A DNA stretch of 64,000 nt from a bacterium (GTDB taxonomy: Bacteria; Campylobacterota; Campylobacteria; Campylobacterales; Sulfurimonadaceae), in contig JAHJEG010000005.1 of the NCBI GenBank assembly GCA_018825665.1, positions 31,248 to 95,247 on the forward strand. The letters run 5' to 3'. Shown here piece after piece: positions 8,393-16,977 of this stretch (its first letter is position 1; every line of letters begins with the position of its first letter). The position numbers and the translations under genes were made by a program. Under the pieces are notes generated by a model, which did not search any database, was not told the origin of the DNA, and saw only the letters and a list, made by a program, of their open reading frames with translations.

Positions 8393-8790
8393 TGGCGACT
8401 AGACATCAGGCAAGAATGGCAGTCGTCAGTTTGTTGTACGCTTTTGATTTAGGAAACGGAAATATAGCCCAACACTCGGATGAGATCTTGGAAGAGAAAA
8501 AAATCCGTAACAAGCAAAAAGATTTCGCAATGGGTCTTTACGAGGGTGTTATGCAAAATCTTGAGGCTGTCGACAAGGCGATAATCGAGCATTTAAAAGA
8601 GTGGGATTTTGAGAGACTCGGAAGCATTGAACGGGCAACTTTAAGACTTGCTTCTTATGAGATACTTTTTGGTGAACTTGATTCTGCCGTTGTTATCAAT
8701 GAAGCGGTAGAGATTACCAAAGCATTCGGAACTGAACAGTCTCCAAAATTTATCAACGGTGTTCTTGACGCAATATCAAAAGATAAATAA
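8392..8790 (+). CDS. nusB: Transcription antitermination protein NusB
   Basis: This all-helical RNA-binding protein of 132 residues binds boxA of rRNA operons together with ribosomal protein S10. The N-terminal TRHQARMAVVSLLYAFD helix and the C-terminal SAVVINEAVEITKAFG and FINGVLDAI segments are classic. It starts by a one-base overlap with ribH. The next gene, the dodecahaem cytochrome, begins 8 bases after its stop and may be read through. Confidence 0.95.
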   Translation: MATRHQARMAVVSLLYAFDLGNGNIAQHSDEILEEKKIRNKQKDFAMGLYEGVMQNLEAVDKAIIEHLKEWDFERLGSIERATLRLASYEILFGELDSAVVINEAVEITKAFGTEQSPKFINGVLDAISKDK

Positions 8791-8798
8791 AAGTCATT

Positions 8799-11207
8799 AT
8801 GCTGAAGTTTGCCCTTTCATTTTTGTTTTTTTGTACGCTTGTATCGGGGGCAAACGAATGTATTACATGCCATAAAGGGATAGAACCCATTCGCGAGGAA
8901 AACTCGGGGATGATGCGGGCTATACTTGAAGTGGCACAAAAAGCAGGATATGAAGGCAATGACTGTATCGTCTGCCACGGAGGCAATCCGACTGCCAAAA
9001 CGAAAAACGAAGCACATTCGGGCACGGTAGAATACTTTAAGAATAACAAGGGTCCAAAAGAGTATTATCCCGCGCCCGGCAGTACCTGGATCAATCACAA
9101 CACATGCGGGATGTGCCACGAAAATCAGGTGAACTCCCAAATGAATTCTCTTATGATGACCGAACAGGGAAAGATTCAGGGCGCTCTTTGGAGTTTTGGA
9201 GCTAAAAACGGCTACGAGCACGATATAGGAAACTACAAAACAAAAAACCCGCAAGACCCACATAAACGCCTCGGAACTGATTCTTACAAAAAATATATGG
9301 ATAAACTCTCACGTATGGAGCCTCAGGCATTTCCAAAAGAGATGCAGGAACTGCCGGATGCACCGACAGCCGAAGAAGTTGAAAAAGACCCCTCTTTGGC
9401 AGTGTATACGTATCTCCGCCAGGAGTGTCTGCGATGCCATACCGGTTCAAAAGGGCGTTTGGTTCGGGGTGATTACAGGGGTATAGGCTGTGCCTCCTGC
9501 CATATTCCGTACTCCAACAACGGCTATTATGAGGGAGATGACAAGAGTATAGACAAAAAAAATCCTGGGCATCTTCTGGTGCACTCCATTCAGTCTTCCC
9601 GCGGGACAAAGGTGAAAGTGCATGAACAAGAGTATTCGGGTGTTCCGGTCGAGACATGTTCCACATGCCATAATCGCGGAAAGCGTATAGGTGTATCATA
9701 TCAGGGTTTGATGGAGCAAGCTTATTCTTCCCCCTTTGACGATGAGGGAAATGAACAGCCTAAGCTCCATACGAAACGATATATGCATATGCAAGAAGAT
9801 ATCCATTTTCAAAAAGGGATGCTTTGTCAGGACTGTCACACATCCAACGATATGCACGGTGACGGATTTTTAAGCGGGGCAAATCTTGCAGCCGTTGAGG
9901 TGGAGTGTCAGGATTGTCATGGAACTACAAAGGCTTATCCTTGGGAACTGCCTCTTGGATATTCGGATGAGTTTAACACAACTGCAATGACAGGAGAGGC
10001 CAGGGGAACGACCAAAACGGTATCCGAGTATCTTAAACAGGGCAGTGTGAGTGAAGCAAATGAGGGGTATTTACTTACCGCCAGAGGGAACCCTTTCGTC
10101 CATGCCACCCGAGTCGGCGAACAAGTGAAAATAGAGCTTGCAAGCGGCAAAGATATACTTTTGACACCTCTTAAAAAGTTAAAAGAGGAGGAAAAACTCT
10201 CCAAAAAAGGGCTTTTAGCCATGGACGGTATAGCTGCGCATAATGACAATATGGAATGCTACACCTGCCACGCTGCCTGGGCTCCCCAGTGTTACGGCTG
10301 CCATGTGAAGATCGACTACTCCAAGGGAAAACAAAATCCGGATTATCTCAAAGCTTCCCATGATCAGGATATCCACGGAAGAACAGGCGGGATGAAGGAT
10401 CTTAAAAAGTATCTTGTAGACGGAGAGGTAACCGAGAGCAGAAGTTTTATGCGCTGGGAAGATCCCCCCTTGTCTCAAAACGGTGAAGGGCGTATCAGCC
10501 CTACGATCCCTGGATGTCAGACTACGATTACCGTGATTGGAAAAGATGGAAAAGCACTTTTGCAAAACCATATCTTTAAAGTTCCACATGCCGAGGGTGC
10601 CGCAGAAGAAGGACAAAATGCTATAGATATGTCCCCCGTTCAGCCGCATACCATTACCAAAGAGGCGAGAACATGTGAGAGCTGTCATACGAATCCAAAA
10701 TCCATGGGGATGGGAATAAGCGGTTCAAAAACCACAAAAGACCCATCAATGAAAACTATTGTGGATATTATGAGTGCGGATGCAAAAGTGATGCCGGGCA
10801 TACTCGATACTCAAATCGAAGCGATACCCAATCTGCAGTTTGATTATTCAAGATTTTTGGATGAAAATGCAACGCAGCTTCAAACAGTCGGACATCACTT
10901 TACGCTTTCGGGGCCCTTGAGCAAAGCACAACGCGACAAGCTCGATAGAAGCGGAATCTGTTTCTCCTGTCACCAGGATATCCCCAAGGGAGATCTGGGC
11001 GTATCTGCTTTGAATCATATGGCGGAGATGGCGGAGATAAACATCGACAACACGAGGCATAAAGAGATAGTAAATAAGAGCTTAAAAATCTCAGCTTGGA
11101 CACAGCTCTTAGGTGGAATTATTACAGGAGTGCTTATTATGCTGTTTGTATATTACAAATTTATAAAAGAAGCGCCCCAAAATCCAAGAAACAAAGGATG
11201 GAAATAG
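8799..11207 (+). CDS. Membrane-anchored dodecahaem cytochrome c
   Basis: The protein has 802 residues, with an N-terminal signal peptide (LKFALSFLFFCTLVSG), twelve CxxCH haem motifs (CITCH, CIVCH, CGMCH, CLRCH, CASCH, CSTCH, CQDCH twice, CYTCH, CYGCH, CESCH, CFSCH) and a C-terminal transmembrane helix (LLGGIITGVLIMLFVYYKF) followed by a short basic tail. This indicates a periplasmic electron-transfer or reductase protein anchored in the inner membrane. All sites are the standard type, with no CxxCK. I cannot assign a substrate. Similar large multihaem proteins include octahaem nitrite and tetrathionate reductases, but the haem count and anchor differ. A DUF302 gene overlaps its stop. It carries two exact TTCCACATGCC copies (9659, 10582). 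Confidence 0.85.
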   Translation: MLKFALSFLFFCTLVSGANECITCHKGIEPIREENSGMMRAILEVAQKAGYEGNDCIVCHGGNPTAKTKNEAHSGTVEYFKNNKGPKEYYPAPGSTWINHNTCGMCHENQVNSQMNSLMMTEQGKIQGALWSFGAKNGYEHDIGNYKTKNPQDPHKRLGTDSYKKYMDKLSRMEPQAFPKEMQELPDAPTAEEVEKDPSLAVYTYLRQECLRCHTGSKGRLVRGDYRGIGCASCHIPYSNNGYYEGDDKSIDKKNPGHLLVHSIQSSRGTKVKVHEQEYSGVPVETCSTCHNRGKRIGVSYQGLMEQAYSSPFDDEGNEQPKLHTKRYMHMQEDIHFQKGMLCQDCHTSNDMHGDGFLSGANLAAVEVECQDCHGTTKAYPWELPLGYSDEFNTTAMTGEARGTTKTVSEYLKQGSVSEANEGYLLTARGNPFVHATRVGEQVKIELASGKDILLTPLKKLKEEEKLSKKGLLAMDGIAAHNDNMECYTCHAAWAPQCYGCHVKIDYSKGKQNPDYLKASHDQDIHGRTGGMKDLKKYLVDGEVTESRSFMRWEDPPLSQNGEGRISPTIPGCQTTITVIGKDGKALLQNHIFKVPHAEGAAEEGQNAIDMSPVQPHTITKEARTCESCHTNPKSMGMGISGSKTTKDPSMKTIVDIMSADAKVMPGILDTQIEAIPNLQFDYSRFLDENATQLQTVGHHFTLSGPLSKAQRDKLDRSGICFSCHQDIPKGDLGVSALNHMAEMAEINIDNTRHKEIVNKSLKISAWTQLLGGIITGVLIMLFVYYKFIKEAPQNPRNKGWK

Positions 11208-11638
11208 TGAAAAAGTTTTTGTTGTTTTTGGCATGTGCAATAACACTAAGTGCCAATGAGCTAATAATCAAACAAAGCAAATACGGTGTATCCCAGACTA
11301 TACAGAATATTAAAGAGATAGTGACAAAAGAGGGGATGGGCGTATTTGCGATTATAAACCATCACGGAAATGCCGGCATGGTGGGGATGGAGATGCGTGA
11401 GGCCAAGCTTATAATCTTTGGCAATCCCAAGATGGGAACAAAACTGATGCAGGAAAACATACTGCTGGGGCTTGATCTGCCTATGAAGGTATTGGTTTTC
11501 AGGGATAAAGATGAAAAAGTCAAACTGGCATACAGAAACGCTTCCTGGCTAAAAGATGCACATGCCCTGAAAAACGAAACACTTATACAAGAAGCAGACA
11601 AGAGATTAGACGATATTACAGACAAAGCAAGCAAATGA
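11207..11638 (+). CDS. Exported DUF302 protein
   Basis: The protein has 143 residues, with a signal peptide (KKFLLFLACAITLSA) followed by a DUF302 domain, a small alpha/beta fold often encoded beside sulfur or haem proteins. GTG 11207 is preferred because AAAGGA lies 8 bases upstream and it begins the signal peptide directly; ATG 11198 would add three residues. The G of the GTG is also the last base of the cytochrome stop codon, so the pair is coupled and probably acts together in the periplasm. The C-terminus overlaps mqnC by 4 bases (ATGA). No catalytic role is known for the family. Confidence 0.8.
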   Translation: MKKFLLFLACAITLSANELIIKQSKYGVSQTIQNIKEIVTKEGMGVFAIINHHGNAGMVGMEMREAKLIIFGNPKMGTKLMQENILLGLDLPMKVLVFRDKDEKVKLAYRNASWLKDAHALKNETLIQEADKRLDDITDKASK

Positions 11639-12684
11639 ATAAAAGATTGACAAAAGAAGATGCACTGTATTTATTGAAAAATGCAGATCTTAAAGAACTC
11701 GGACGTATGGCAAGCGCCAGAAAGAAGGAACTTCATCCAAAAGGTGTGACAACTTTTGTGGTTGACAGAAACATAAACTATACAAACATCTGTTGGGTGG
11801 ATTGCAAGTTTTGTGCATTTTACAGACATGAAAAAGATGCGGACGCCTACGTGCTCACATTTGACGAGATAGACGCAAAGATAGATGAGCTTTTAGAGAT
11901 AGGGGGAACGCAGATCCTTTTTCAGGGAGGAGTGCATCCCAAGCTTAAAATCGAGTGGTACGAGGATCTGGTGGAGCATATCCATACGAAATATCCTCAA
12001 ATCACCATACACGGATTTTCCTCTATAGAGATAGATTTTATCGCCAAAGTCTCACGTATCAGCGTAGAAGAAGTGCTTACCCGATTAAAAGCCAAGGGTC
12101 TGGCTTCTATACCCGGAGCGGGAGCGGAGATACTGAGCGATGAGGTCAGAGATATTATCGCACCTAAAAAAATAGATTCCGATGTGTGGGTGGATATACA
12201 CAGAAAAGCGCATAAACTTGATATCAAGTCCACTGCTACGATGATGTACGGAACGGTTGAGACGGATGAGGATATTATCGACCACTTTGATATGATACGC
12301 GAACTTCAGGATGAGACGGGCGGTTTTAGAGCTTTTATCATGTGGAGTTTTCAGGGACAAAACACGGAGCTTCTAAAACAGATTCCTGACATGGAAAAAC
12401 CCTCATCCAACAGATATTTAAGACTTTTGGCTGTTGCAAGACTTTATCTGGACAATGTCCAAAACATCCAAAGCTCATGGGTGACACAGGGTCCTTATAT
12501 CGGCCAGATGGCTTTGAGATTTGGAGCCAATGATTTGGGTTCTACGATGATGGAAGAAAATGTCGTACGAAGTGCCGGAGCCGGTTTTAGAATGGCAAAG
12601 GAAGAGATGGTAAGACTTATACGCGATCTTGGTGAGACACCGGCTATCCGCAATACAGCTTATGAAACTTTAGAACTTTTTTAA
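11635..12684 (+). CDS. mqnC: Cyclic dehypoxanthinyl futalosine synthase (menaquinone biosynthesis)
   Basis: This 349-residue radical-SAM enzyme of the futalosine pathway for menaquinone is cytoplasmic. The cluster motif lies in NYTNICWVDCKFCAFYR (CxxxCxxC, about residues 55-62). The GGTQILFQGGVHP segment and a histidine/glutamate-rich core (IHGFSSIEIDF) match MqnC rather than MqnE. Menaquinone made here would serve complex I and anaerobic respiratory chains. ATG 11635 overlaps the DUF302 stop by 4 bases. Confidence 0.93.
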   Translation: MNKRLTKEDALYLLKNADLKELGRMASARKKELHPKGVTTFVVDRNINYTNICWVDCKFCAFYRHEKDADAYVLTFDEIDAKIDELLEIGGTQILFQGGVHPKLKIEWYEDLVEHIHTKYPQITIHGFSSIEIDFIAKVSRISVEEVLTRLKAKGLASIPGAGAEILSDEVRDIIAPKKIDSDVWVDIHRKAHKLDIKSTATMMYGTVETDEDIIDHFDMIRELQDETGGFRAFIMWSFQGQNTELLKQIPDMEKPSSNRYLRLLAVARLYLDNVQNIQSSWVTQGPYIGQMALRFGANDLGSTMMEENVVRSAGAGFRMAKEEMVRLIRDLGETPAIRNTAYETLELF

Positions 12685-12686
12685 CA

Positions 12687-13970
12687 ATGAAAAAAATACT
12701 ATTTACACTACTAATTTTAGGACAGATAATAATGGCAGCAACTATAGAATATATTGAGACCAACGGTATAAAGGTACCTCTTATTTTTGAGGAAGACAAA
12801 CGCCTGCCGCTTGTGACAACGCAGTTTATTTTTACAAACAGCGGAAGCATAACAGATACGAATAAAGCAGGTTTGGCAAAGTTCAGCGCGAAGCTTATGG
12901 GCGAAGGTACCAAGAAAATGGGTTCAAGTGCTTTTGCGGATGCGCTTGAGGCAAAGGCGATACATATATCTTCTTCCGTTGGAACCGAAACTTTTGTTAT
13001 AGAGCTTGGATGTTTAAAGGAGGAGTTTGATGATGGCTTGAAATACCTGGATTTACTTCTCAAAGATCCCAATTTCACCCAAGAGGCCATAGACAAGGTC
13101 AAAGCGACCACCATCGGTTCACTCAGTTCAAAAGAGAGTGATTTTGATTATGTGGCATCCAATGAGTTAAAGGCGCTTATGTTTGAACAAAGCGTACTCG
13201 CGCAACCTGCAGCAGGTACCGTACAGAGCGTTAAAAGCATAGAACTCTCAGACGTAAAGGAGTTTGTAGCCCAAAACATAGTAAGGTCAAAACTTATTGT
13301 GGTGATTGGCGGAGATATCGATCTGAGCACTGCAAAAAATAAAATTGCCAAGATTATCGACGCTATGCAAAAGGGTGAAAAAAGCGAAACCAAATACATC
13401 AGCGCTTCGCAAAAACCTAAAGAAAACATCCTTATAAAAGATACCCAGCAGGCATATATCTATTTTGGTTCCCCTTATAATATGAGGGAAAACGATAAAG
13501 AATATTATAAAGCAAGAGTAGCGACATACATCTTGGGAACAGGCGGTTTTGGCTCAAGACTTATGGAAGAGATACGGGTAAAAAGGGGTCTTGCATACTC
13601 AGCCTATGCCAATGTTCAGGTGACAAAATCAAGCAGTTACTTCAGCGGCTATCTGCAGACGAAGATAGAATCCCTTAAAGAGGCTCAAAAAACAGTAAAC
13701 GAAGTGATCGCCGAGTTTGTAAAGAACGGCGTGAGCGAGGCTGAACTGGAACAGACCAAAAGATTCCTGCTCGGGAGTGAACCGCTAAGGGTTGAGACTA
13801 TGAGTCAGAGACTCAACCGTACTTTTATGGAGTTTTACAAAGGGCAGGAACTTGGCTATTCCGATAAAGAGCTTGAACTTATAAAAGAGCTGAAACTTGA
13901 AGATTTGAATGCATATATCAAGCATCACAAAGAGATACAGGAACTGACATACGCAATTGTGACGAAATAA
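12687..13970 (+). CDS. M16-family (insulinase-like) protein lacking the zinc motif
   Basis: This exported 427-residue protein has a signal peptide (KKILFTLLILGQIIMAA) and the two-lobe M16 layout. The HxxEH zinc site expected near residue 55 is replaced by LAKFSAKLMGEGT, so the protein should not be a peptidase on its own. The C-terminal RVKRGLAYSAYA segment, which shapes the substrate cavity in the non-catalytic partner of M16B heterodimers, is kept. It probably pairs with a catalytic M16 protein encoded elsewhere or has another periplasmic role. The ATG lies 2 bases after the mqnC stop. Confidence 0.85.
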   Translation: MKKILFTLLILGQIIMAATIEYIETNGIKVPLIFEEDKRLPLVTTQFIFTNSGSITDTNKAGLAKFSAKLMGEGTKKMGSSAFADALEAKAIHISSSVGTETFVIELGCLKEEFDDGLKYLDLLLKDPNFTQEAIDKVKATTIGSLSSKESDFDYVASNELKALMFEQSVLAQPAAGTVQSVKSIELSDVKEFVAQNIVRSKLIVVIGGDIDLSTAKNKIAKIIDAMQKGEKSETKYISASQKPKENILIKDTQQAYIYFGSPYNMRENDKEYYKARVATYILGTGGFGSRLMEEIRVKRGLAYSAYANVQVTKSSSYFSGYLQTKIESLKEAQKTVNEVIAEFVKNGVSEAELEQTKRFLLGSEPLRVETMSQRLNRTFMEFYKGQELGYSDKELELIKELKLEDLNAYIKHHKEIQELTYAIVTK

Positions 13971-14013
13971 AATCTTTTTAAAATATTGCAAAATGAAATA
14001 TATTTGCATAAGG

Positions 14014-14019
14014 TATAAA
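14014..14019 (+). promoter_or_regulatory. -10 box for recG
   Basis: TATAAA in a GGTATAAA context lies 33 bases upstream of ATG 14053. AAGGA precedes the ATG. A TATACT at 14036-14041 is too close to the start to leave the ribosome site intact. Confidence 0.4.
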
Positions 14020-14052
14020 AAAATAGCTACTCTTTTATACTAAGGATATAAG

Positions 14053-15849
14053 ATGAATTACACAAAAGAGCAAGAAGAAAAGTTTAAAAAACTAGGTATC
14101 AACAGCATCTCGGAACTTGCTCTTAGTGTTCCCTCCTCATACGAAGACTTTCGTATTCATGATACACTCAAACTCCACATGCCGCAGGTGATAGATGCGA
14201 CGGTAGAGTCGGTGCATCGCGCTCCAAATTCCATACAGATAACATTTTTCGCACATAATTTCGGATACAGGATCCAAGGCGTGCTGTTTCGCCCCAAGCC
14301 CTATATGATGCATCAGTTTAAAGCGGGTGAGAGAGATTATTTTTATGGGCTCATCGACTGCAAGGGGGGAGTCTGCAGTATGAGTATGCCCAAAAAAGTG
14401 ATCAAAACAGGCGCCATTTATCCAAAATACAAATCCAGTCTCAGAAGTGACGTCATGAACCGTTTTATAGAAAAAAACCTTAATGCTGAGAACTTAAAGG
14501 CGGAGGGTTTAAAAGATGAGATAGTCACAGAACTTTTAAAGCCGCATTTCCCGCGAGATGAATATTTGCAAAGTAAAGAGCTTGACACAAAAATACTGCA
14601 TGCCCTGAAGTATACGGAGCTGTTTTGCTATATGAAACTGCTCGCGGGAAAAAGACGCTACTTTAAGCCTTTGATATCCAAAGAGGGGCATTACAGCCAA
14701 TGGGCAAAGAGTCTGCCCTTTAAGCTTACGGATGAGCAGATAAGTACCATAGAGGATATAAAAAAAGATTTCGCCAAAGAGGTGGCGGCAAAGCGTATGG
14801 TCGTGGGTGATGTGGGAAGCGGAAAGACCATGGTTATTTTAGCTTCAGCCCTTATGATGATGCCTGAGCGCTCAATACTTATGGCGCCCACGACCATCCT
14901 CGCAAACCAACTTTTTGAAGAAGCGCTAAGATTTCTGCCCGGAATCAGATGTGTTCTTGTCAGCAATAAGAGCAAAAAAATAGATTTGCAAGAGTTCGAT
15001 TTTATAATCGGCACACATGCCTTGCTCTACAGAGAACTTCCACATGCCAAGCTGGTAATGGTGGATGAACAGCACCGTTTTGGAACCCAGCAAAGAAATC
15101 TGCTTGAGAAACTAGTGAGCAGCGGCGATAAAAAACCGCATTTTTTACAGTTTTCCGCCACCCCCATTCCAAGAACGCAGGCTATGATAGAAACGGCACA
15201 TATTGACGTAAGCCTGATTACCACCACCCCTTTTAAGAAAAATATTGCCAGCAAGGTGATTCACAAGAGCGATTTTAAGGAGTTGCTCGAACATATAAAA
15301 GATGAGATACAAAAGAAGCATCAGGTGTTACTCGTCTATCCGCTGGTGGAGCAAAGCCGGCTTATGGAGTATCAGAGTATTGAAGAAGCCCGCGGCTACT
15401 GGGAAAAAAACTTTGAGGGTGTGTATGTGACACACGGAAAAGACAAGGAAAAAGAGCAGGTACTTCTGGATTTTAGAGAGAAGGGGACGATACTTATAGC
15501 CACAACCGTTGTGGAGGTGGGTATTTCTTTGCCAAGACTCAGTACCGTGGTTATAGTGGGTGCGGAGAGGCTCGGGCTTTCAACCCTGCATCAGCTCAGA
15601 GGCAGAGTGAGCAGAACAGGGCTTCAAGGGTATTGTTATCTTTATACAAATCAAACTTCATCTGCAAGACTTGAGCAGTTTGTGGAGACTTTCAGCGGAT
15701 TTGACATAGCAAATCTGGATTTGAAGTTTAGAAAAAGCGGAGACTTGCTAAAGGGCTCAAATCAAAGCGGAAGTCAGTTTAAATGGGTTGATATTGCCGA
15801 AGACGAAGAGATTGTAAAGAGTGTAAAAAAAGATTTGAATATTATCTGA
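14053..15849 (+). CDS. recG: ATP-dependent DNA helicase RecG
   Basis: This 598-residue branch-migration helicase remodels stalled forks and Holliday junctions. An N-terminal wedge (OB-fold) domain occupies about residues 50-150. The helicase lobes follow, with Walker A GDVGSGKTM (near residue 255), VDEQHRFG in place of DEAH, SATPIPRT, and motif VI QLRGRVSR. The protein is shorter than E. coli RecG (693), as usual in this phylum. It holds four copies of CACATGCC, one an exact TTCCACATGCC, and ends one base before an inverted motif pair. Confidence 0.94.
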   Translation: MNYTKEQEEKFKKLGINSISELALSVPSSYEDFRIHDTLKLHMPQVIDATVESVHRAPNSIQITFFAHNFGYRIQGVLFRPKPYMMHQFKAGERDYFYGLIDCKGGVCSMSMPKKVIKTGAIYPKYKSSLRSDVMNRFIEKNLNAENLKAEGLKDEIVTELLKPHFPRDEYLQSKELDTKILHALKYTELFCYMKLLAGKRRYFKPLISKEGHYSQWAKSLPFKLTDEQISTIEDIKKDFAKEVAAKRMVVGDVGSGKTMVILASALMMMPERSILMAPTTILANQLFEEALRFLPGIRCVLVSNKSKKIDLQEFDFIIGTHALLYRELPHAKLVMVDEQHRFGTQQRNLLEKLVSSGDKKPHFLQFSATPIPRTQAMIETAHIDVSLITTTPFKKNIASKVIHKSDFKELLEHIKDEIQKKHQVLLVYPLVEQSRLMEYQSIEEARGYWEKNFEGVYVTHGKDKEKEQVLLDFREKGTILIATTVVEVGISLPRLSTVVIVGAERLGLSTLHQLRGRVSRTGLQGYCYLYTNQTSSARLEQFVETFSGFDIANLDLKFRKSGDLLKGSNQSGSQFKWVDIAEDEEIVKSVKKDLNII

Positions 15850-15880
15850 TTCCACATGCCAAGCTTTGCCTGGCATGTTC
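15850..15880. terminator. Inverted pair of uptake-like motifs between recG and hpf, likely bidirectional terminator
   Basis: TTCCACATGCC (15850-15860) is followed 11 bases later by GGCATGT (15872-15878). An 8-base stem, ACATGCCA with TGGCATGT, can form around a 9-base loop (AGCTTTGCC). It lies immediately after the recG stop and 15 bases beyond the convergent hpf stop. The T-tracts are weak, so termination is inferred mainly from position. Arrangement of uptake sequences as terminators is characteristic of Neisseria and Haemophilus. Confidence 0.6.
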
Positions 15881-15894
15881 TGTAAAAATGACTA

Positions 15895-16428
15895 TTAATA
15901 AAGTCCGAATTTACCGTCGTTTCTTTTGTAGAGAACACGTGTTTTGTCTTCATTGTCCAAGAATATCTCAAACATTTTTCCGCTTTCTTTCAAGTCGTTT
16001 AAAACATCTTCAACTTCACGAGGTTTGTAAAGATCTAACTCAACAGGTACGATCTCATCTTCACTGGCTTCTGCTGCAGCTTTAACGTCTACGTTCTCAG
16101 CTTTGAGTCCGTTGAGTCCTACTTTATGGTGTGCAGAATCACGGTCATGCATACGACCCATAGCTTTTTGAGCTCTACTGATTGCCAGATCTATAGCAGC
16201 ATACAAATCACTGTCACTTTGTTTGATAATGATCGAGTTTTTATGAGCGAGATGGATAGCAAATTCAACTACCATATGCTCTTTGCCCTTTTTATTTTGG
16301 GCAGTTGCAACGACATTTGCTGAGATTATGTCCATGTTAAACTTGGCAAGTGTTTCGATTGATGTATTCATATGAGATTTGATAGCTTCTGTAAGCTCCA
16401 AATGTCTTCCTGTCAGGGAAATATTCAT
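15895..16428 (-). CDS. hpf: Ribosome hibernation promoting factor, long form
   Basis: The protein has 177 residues: an N-terminal HPF/RaiA domain (about 1-100, starting MNISLTGRHLELTEAI) that binds the decoding centre, and a C-terminal dimerisation domain (about 125-177, with DLYKPREVEDVLNDL and the final GKFGLY) that joins two 70S ribosomes into 100S particles. The start ATG 16428 has AAAGGA upstream. It converges with recG and has its own promoter just downstream of the pilin operon. Confidence 0.93.
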   Translation of the reverse strand: MNISLTGRHLELTEAIKSHMNTSIETLAKFNMDIISANVVATAQNKKGKEHMVVEFAIHLAHKNSIIIKQSDSDLYAAIDLAISRAQKAMGRMHDRDSAHHKVGLNGLKAENVDVKAAAEASEDEIVPVELDLYKPREVEDVLNDLKESGKMFEIFLDNEDKTRVLYKRNDGKFGLY

Positions 16429-16458
16429 AATAAAATCCTTTTTATATAGTAAAAAATA

Positions 16459-16464
16459 ATTATA
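16459..16464 (-). promoter_or_regulatory. -10 box for hpf
   Basis: TATAAT on the minus strand lies 30 bases before ATG 16428, within the 66-base gap after the pilin operon. Confidence 0.5.
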
Positions 16465-16494
16465 TCATTAAAAGGTTTAGAAAAATTTATTTTA

Positions 16495-16977
16495 TTAAAG
16501 TTTTTGAATACTTCTTCTGAAAAATCTTACAGGCTCTGTAGCAACGGTCGTGTCATTGACGCTTACGGTGATATCCATCACTACGGAGCCGTTTTGCTCG
16601 GGGGTAGTTACCGTCGCATAGTCTGCATTTGCAATTGCTGCACATGGCGAGGGAGCGGTATAGATGTATTGTAGGCTGATATTAATATCAAAATAATCAG
16701 CGGTGCCGTCTCCATCAAGATCTGGAGAAAATATCAGGTCGTTTAGATGGGTGCAGCTTCCATCCTGTGCAATTCTAAGCAAGGCATACTCCGCCGCACT
16801 TTTGGAAAGCAGTACCGCCTGTTCATGGATATACAGGTCGGTTGTTCTTTTTGTTGTTTGTGATGTAAGAGACAGCGCGATTGCCATAATCGTAGCTATA
16901 ATGACGATTACGGCAATCGCAATAATCATTGCCATTGCGTTTCGAGAAGATTTTAAAAGATTGTTTTTTCTTTGCAT
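16495..16977 (-). CDS. PilX-like minor pilin
   Basis: This 160-residue membrane protein has a type IV pilin-like N-terminus: a basic leader (MQRKNNLLKSSRN), then AMAMIIAIAVIVIIATIMAIALSLTSQ as the hydrophobic helix. As in PilX/GspK proteins, the canonical glutamate at +5 is missing. The C-terminal globular part contains a DLDGDGTADYFD stretch resembling a calcium loop. It is the last gene of the operon and overlaps the PilW-like gene by 25 bases. It would sit at the tip of a type IV pilus or secretion pseudopilus. Confidence 0.75.
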   Translation of the reverse strand: MQRKNNLLKSSRNAMAMIIAIAVIVIIATIMAIALSLTSQTTKRTTDLYIHEQAVLLSKSAAEYALLRIAQDGSCTHLNDLIFSPDLDGDGTADYFDINISLQYIYTAPSPCAAIANADYATVTTPEQNGSVVMDITVSVNDTTVATEPVRFFRRSIQKL

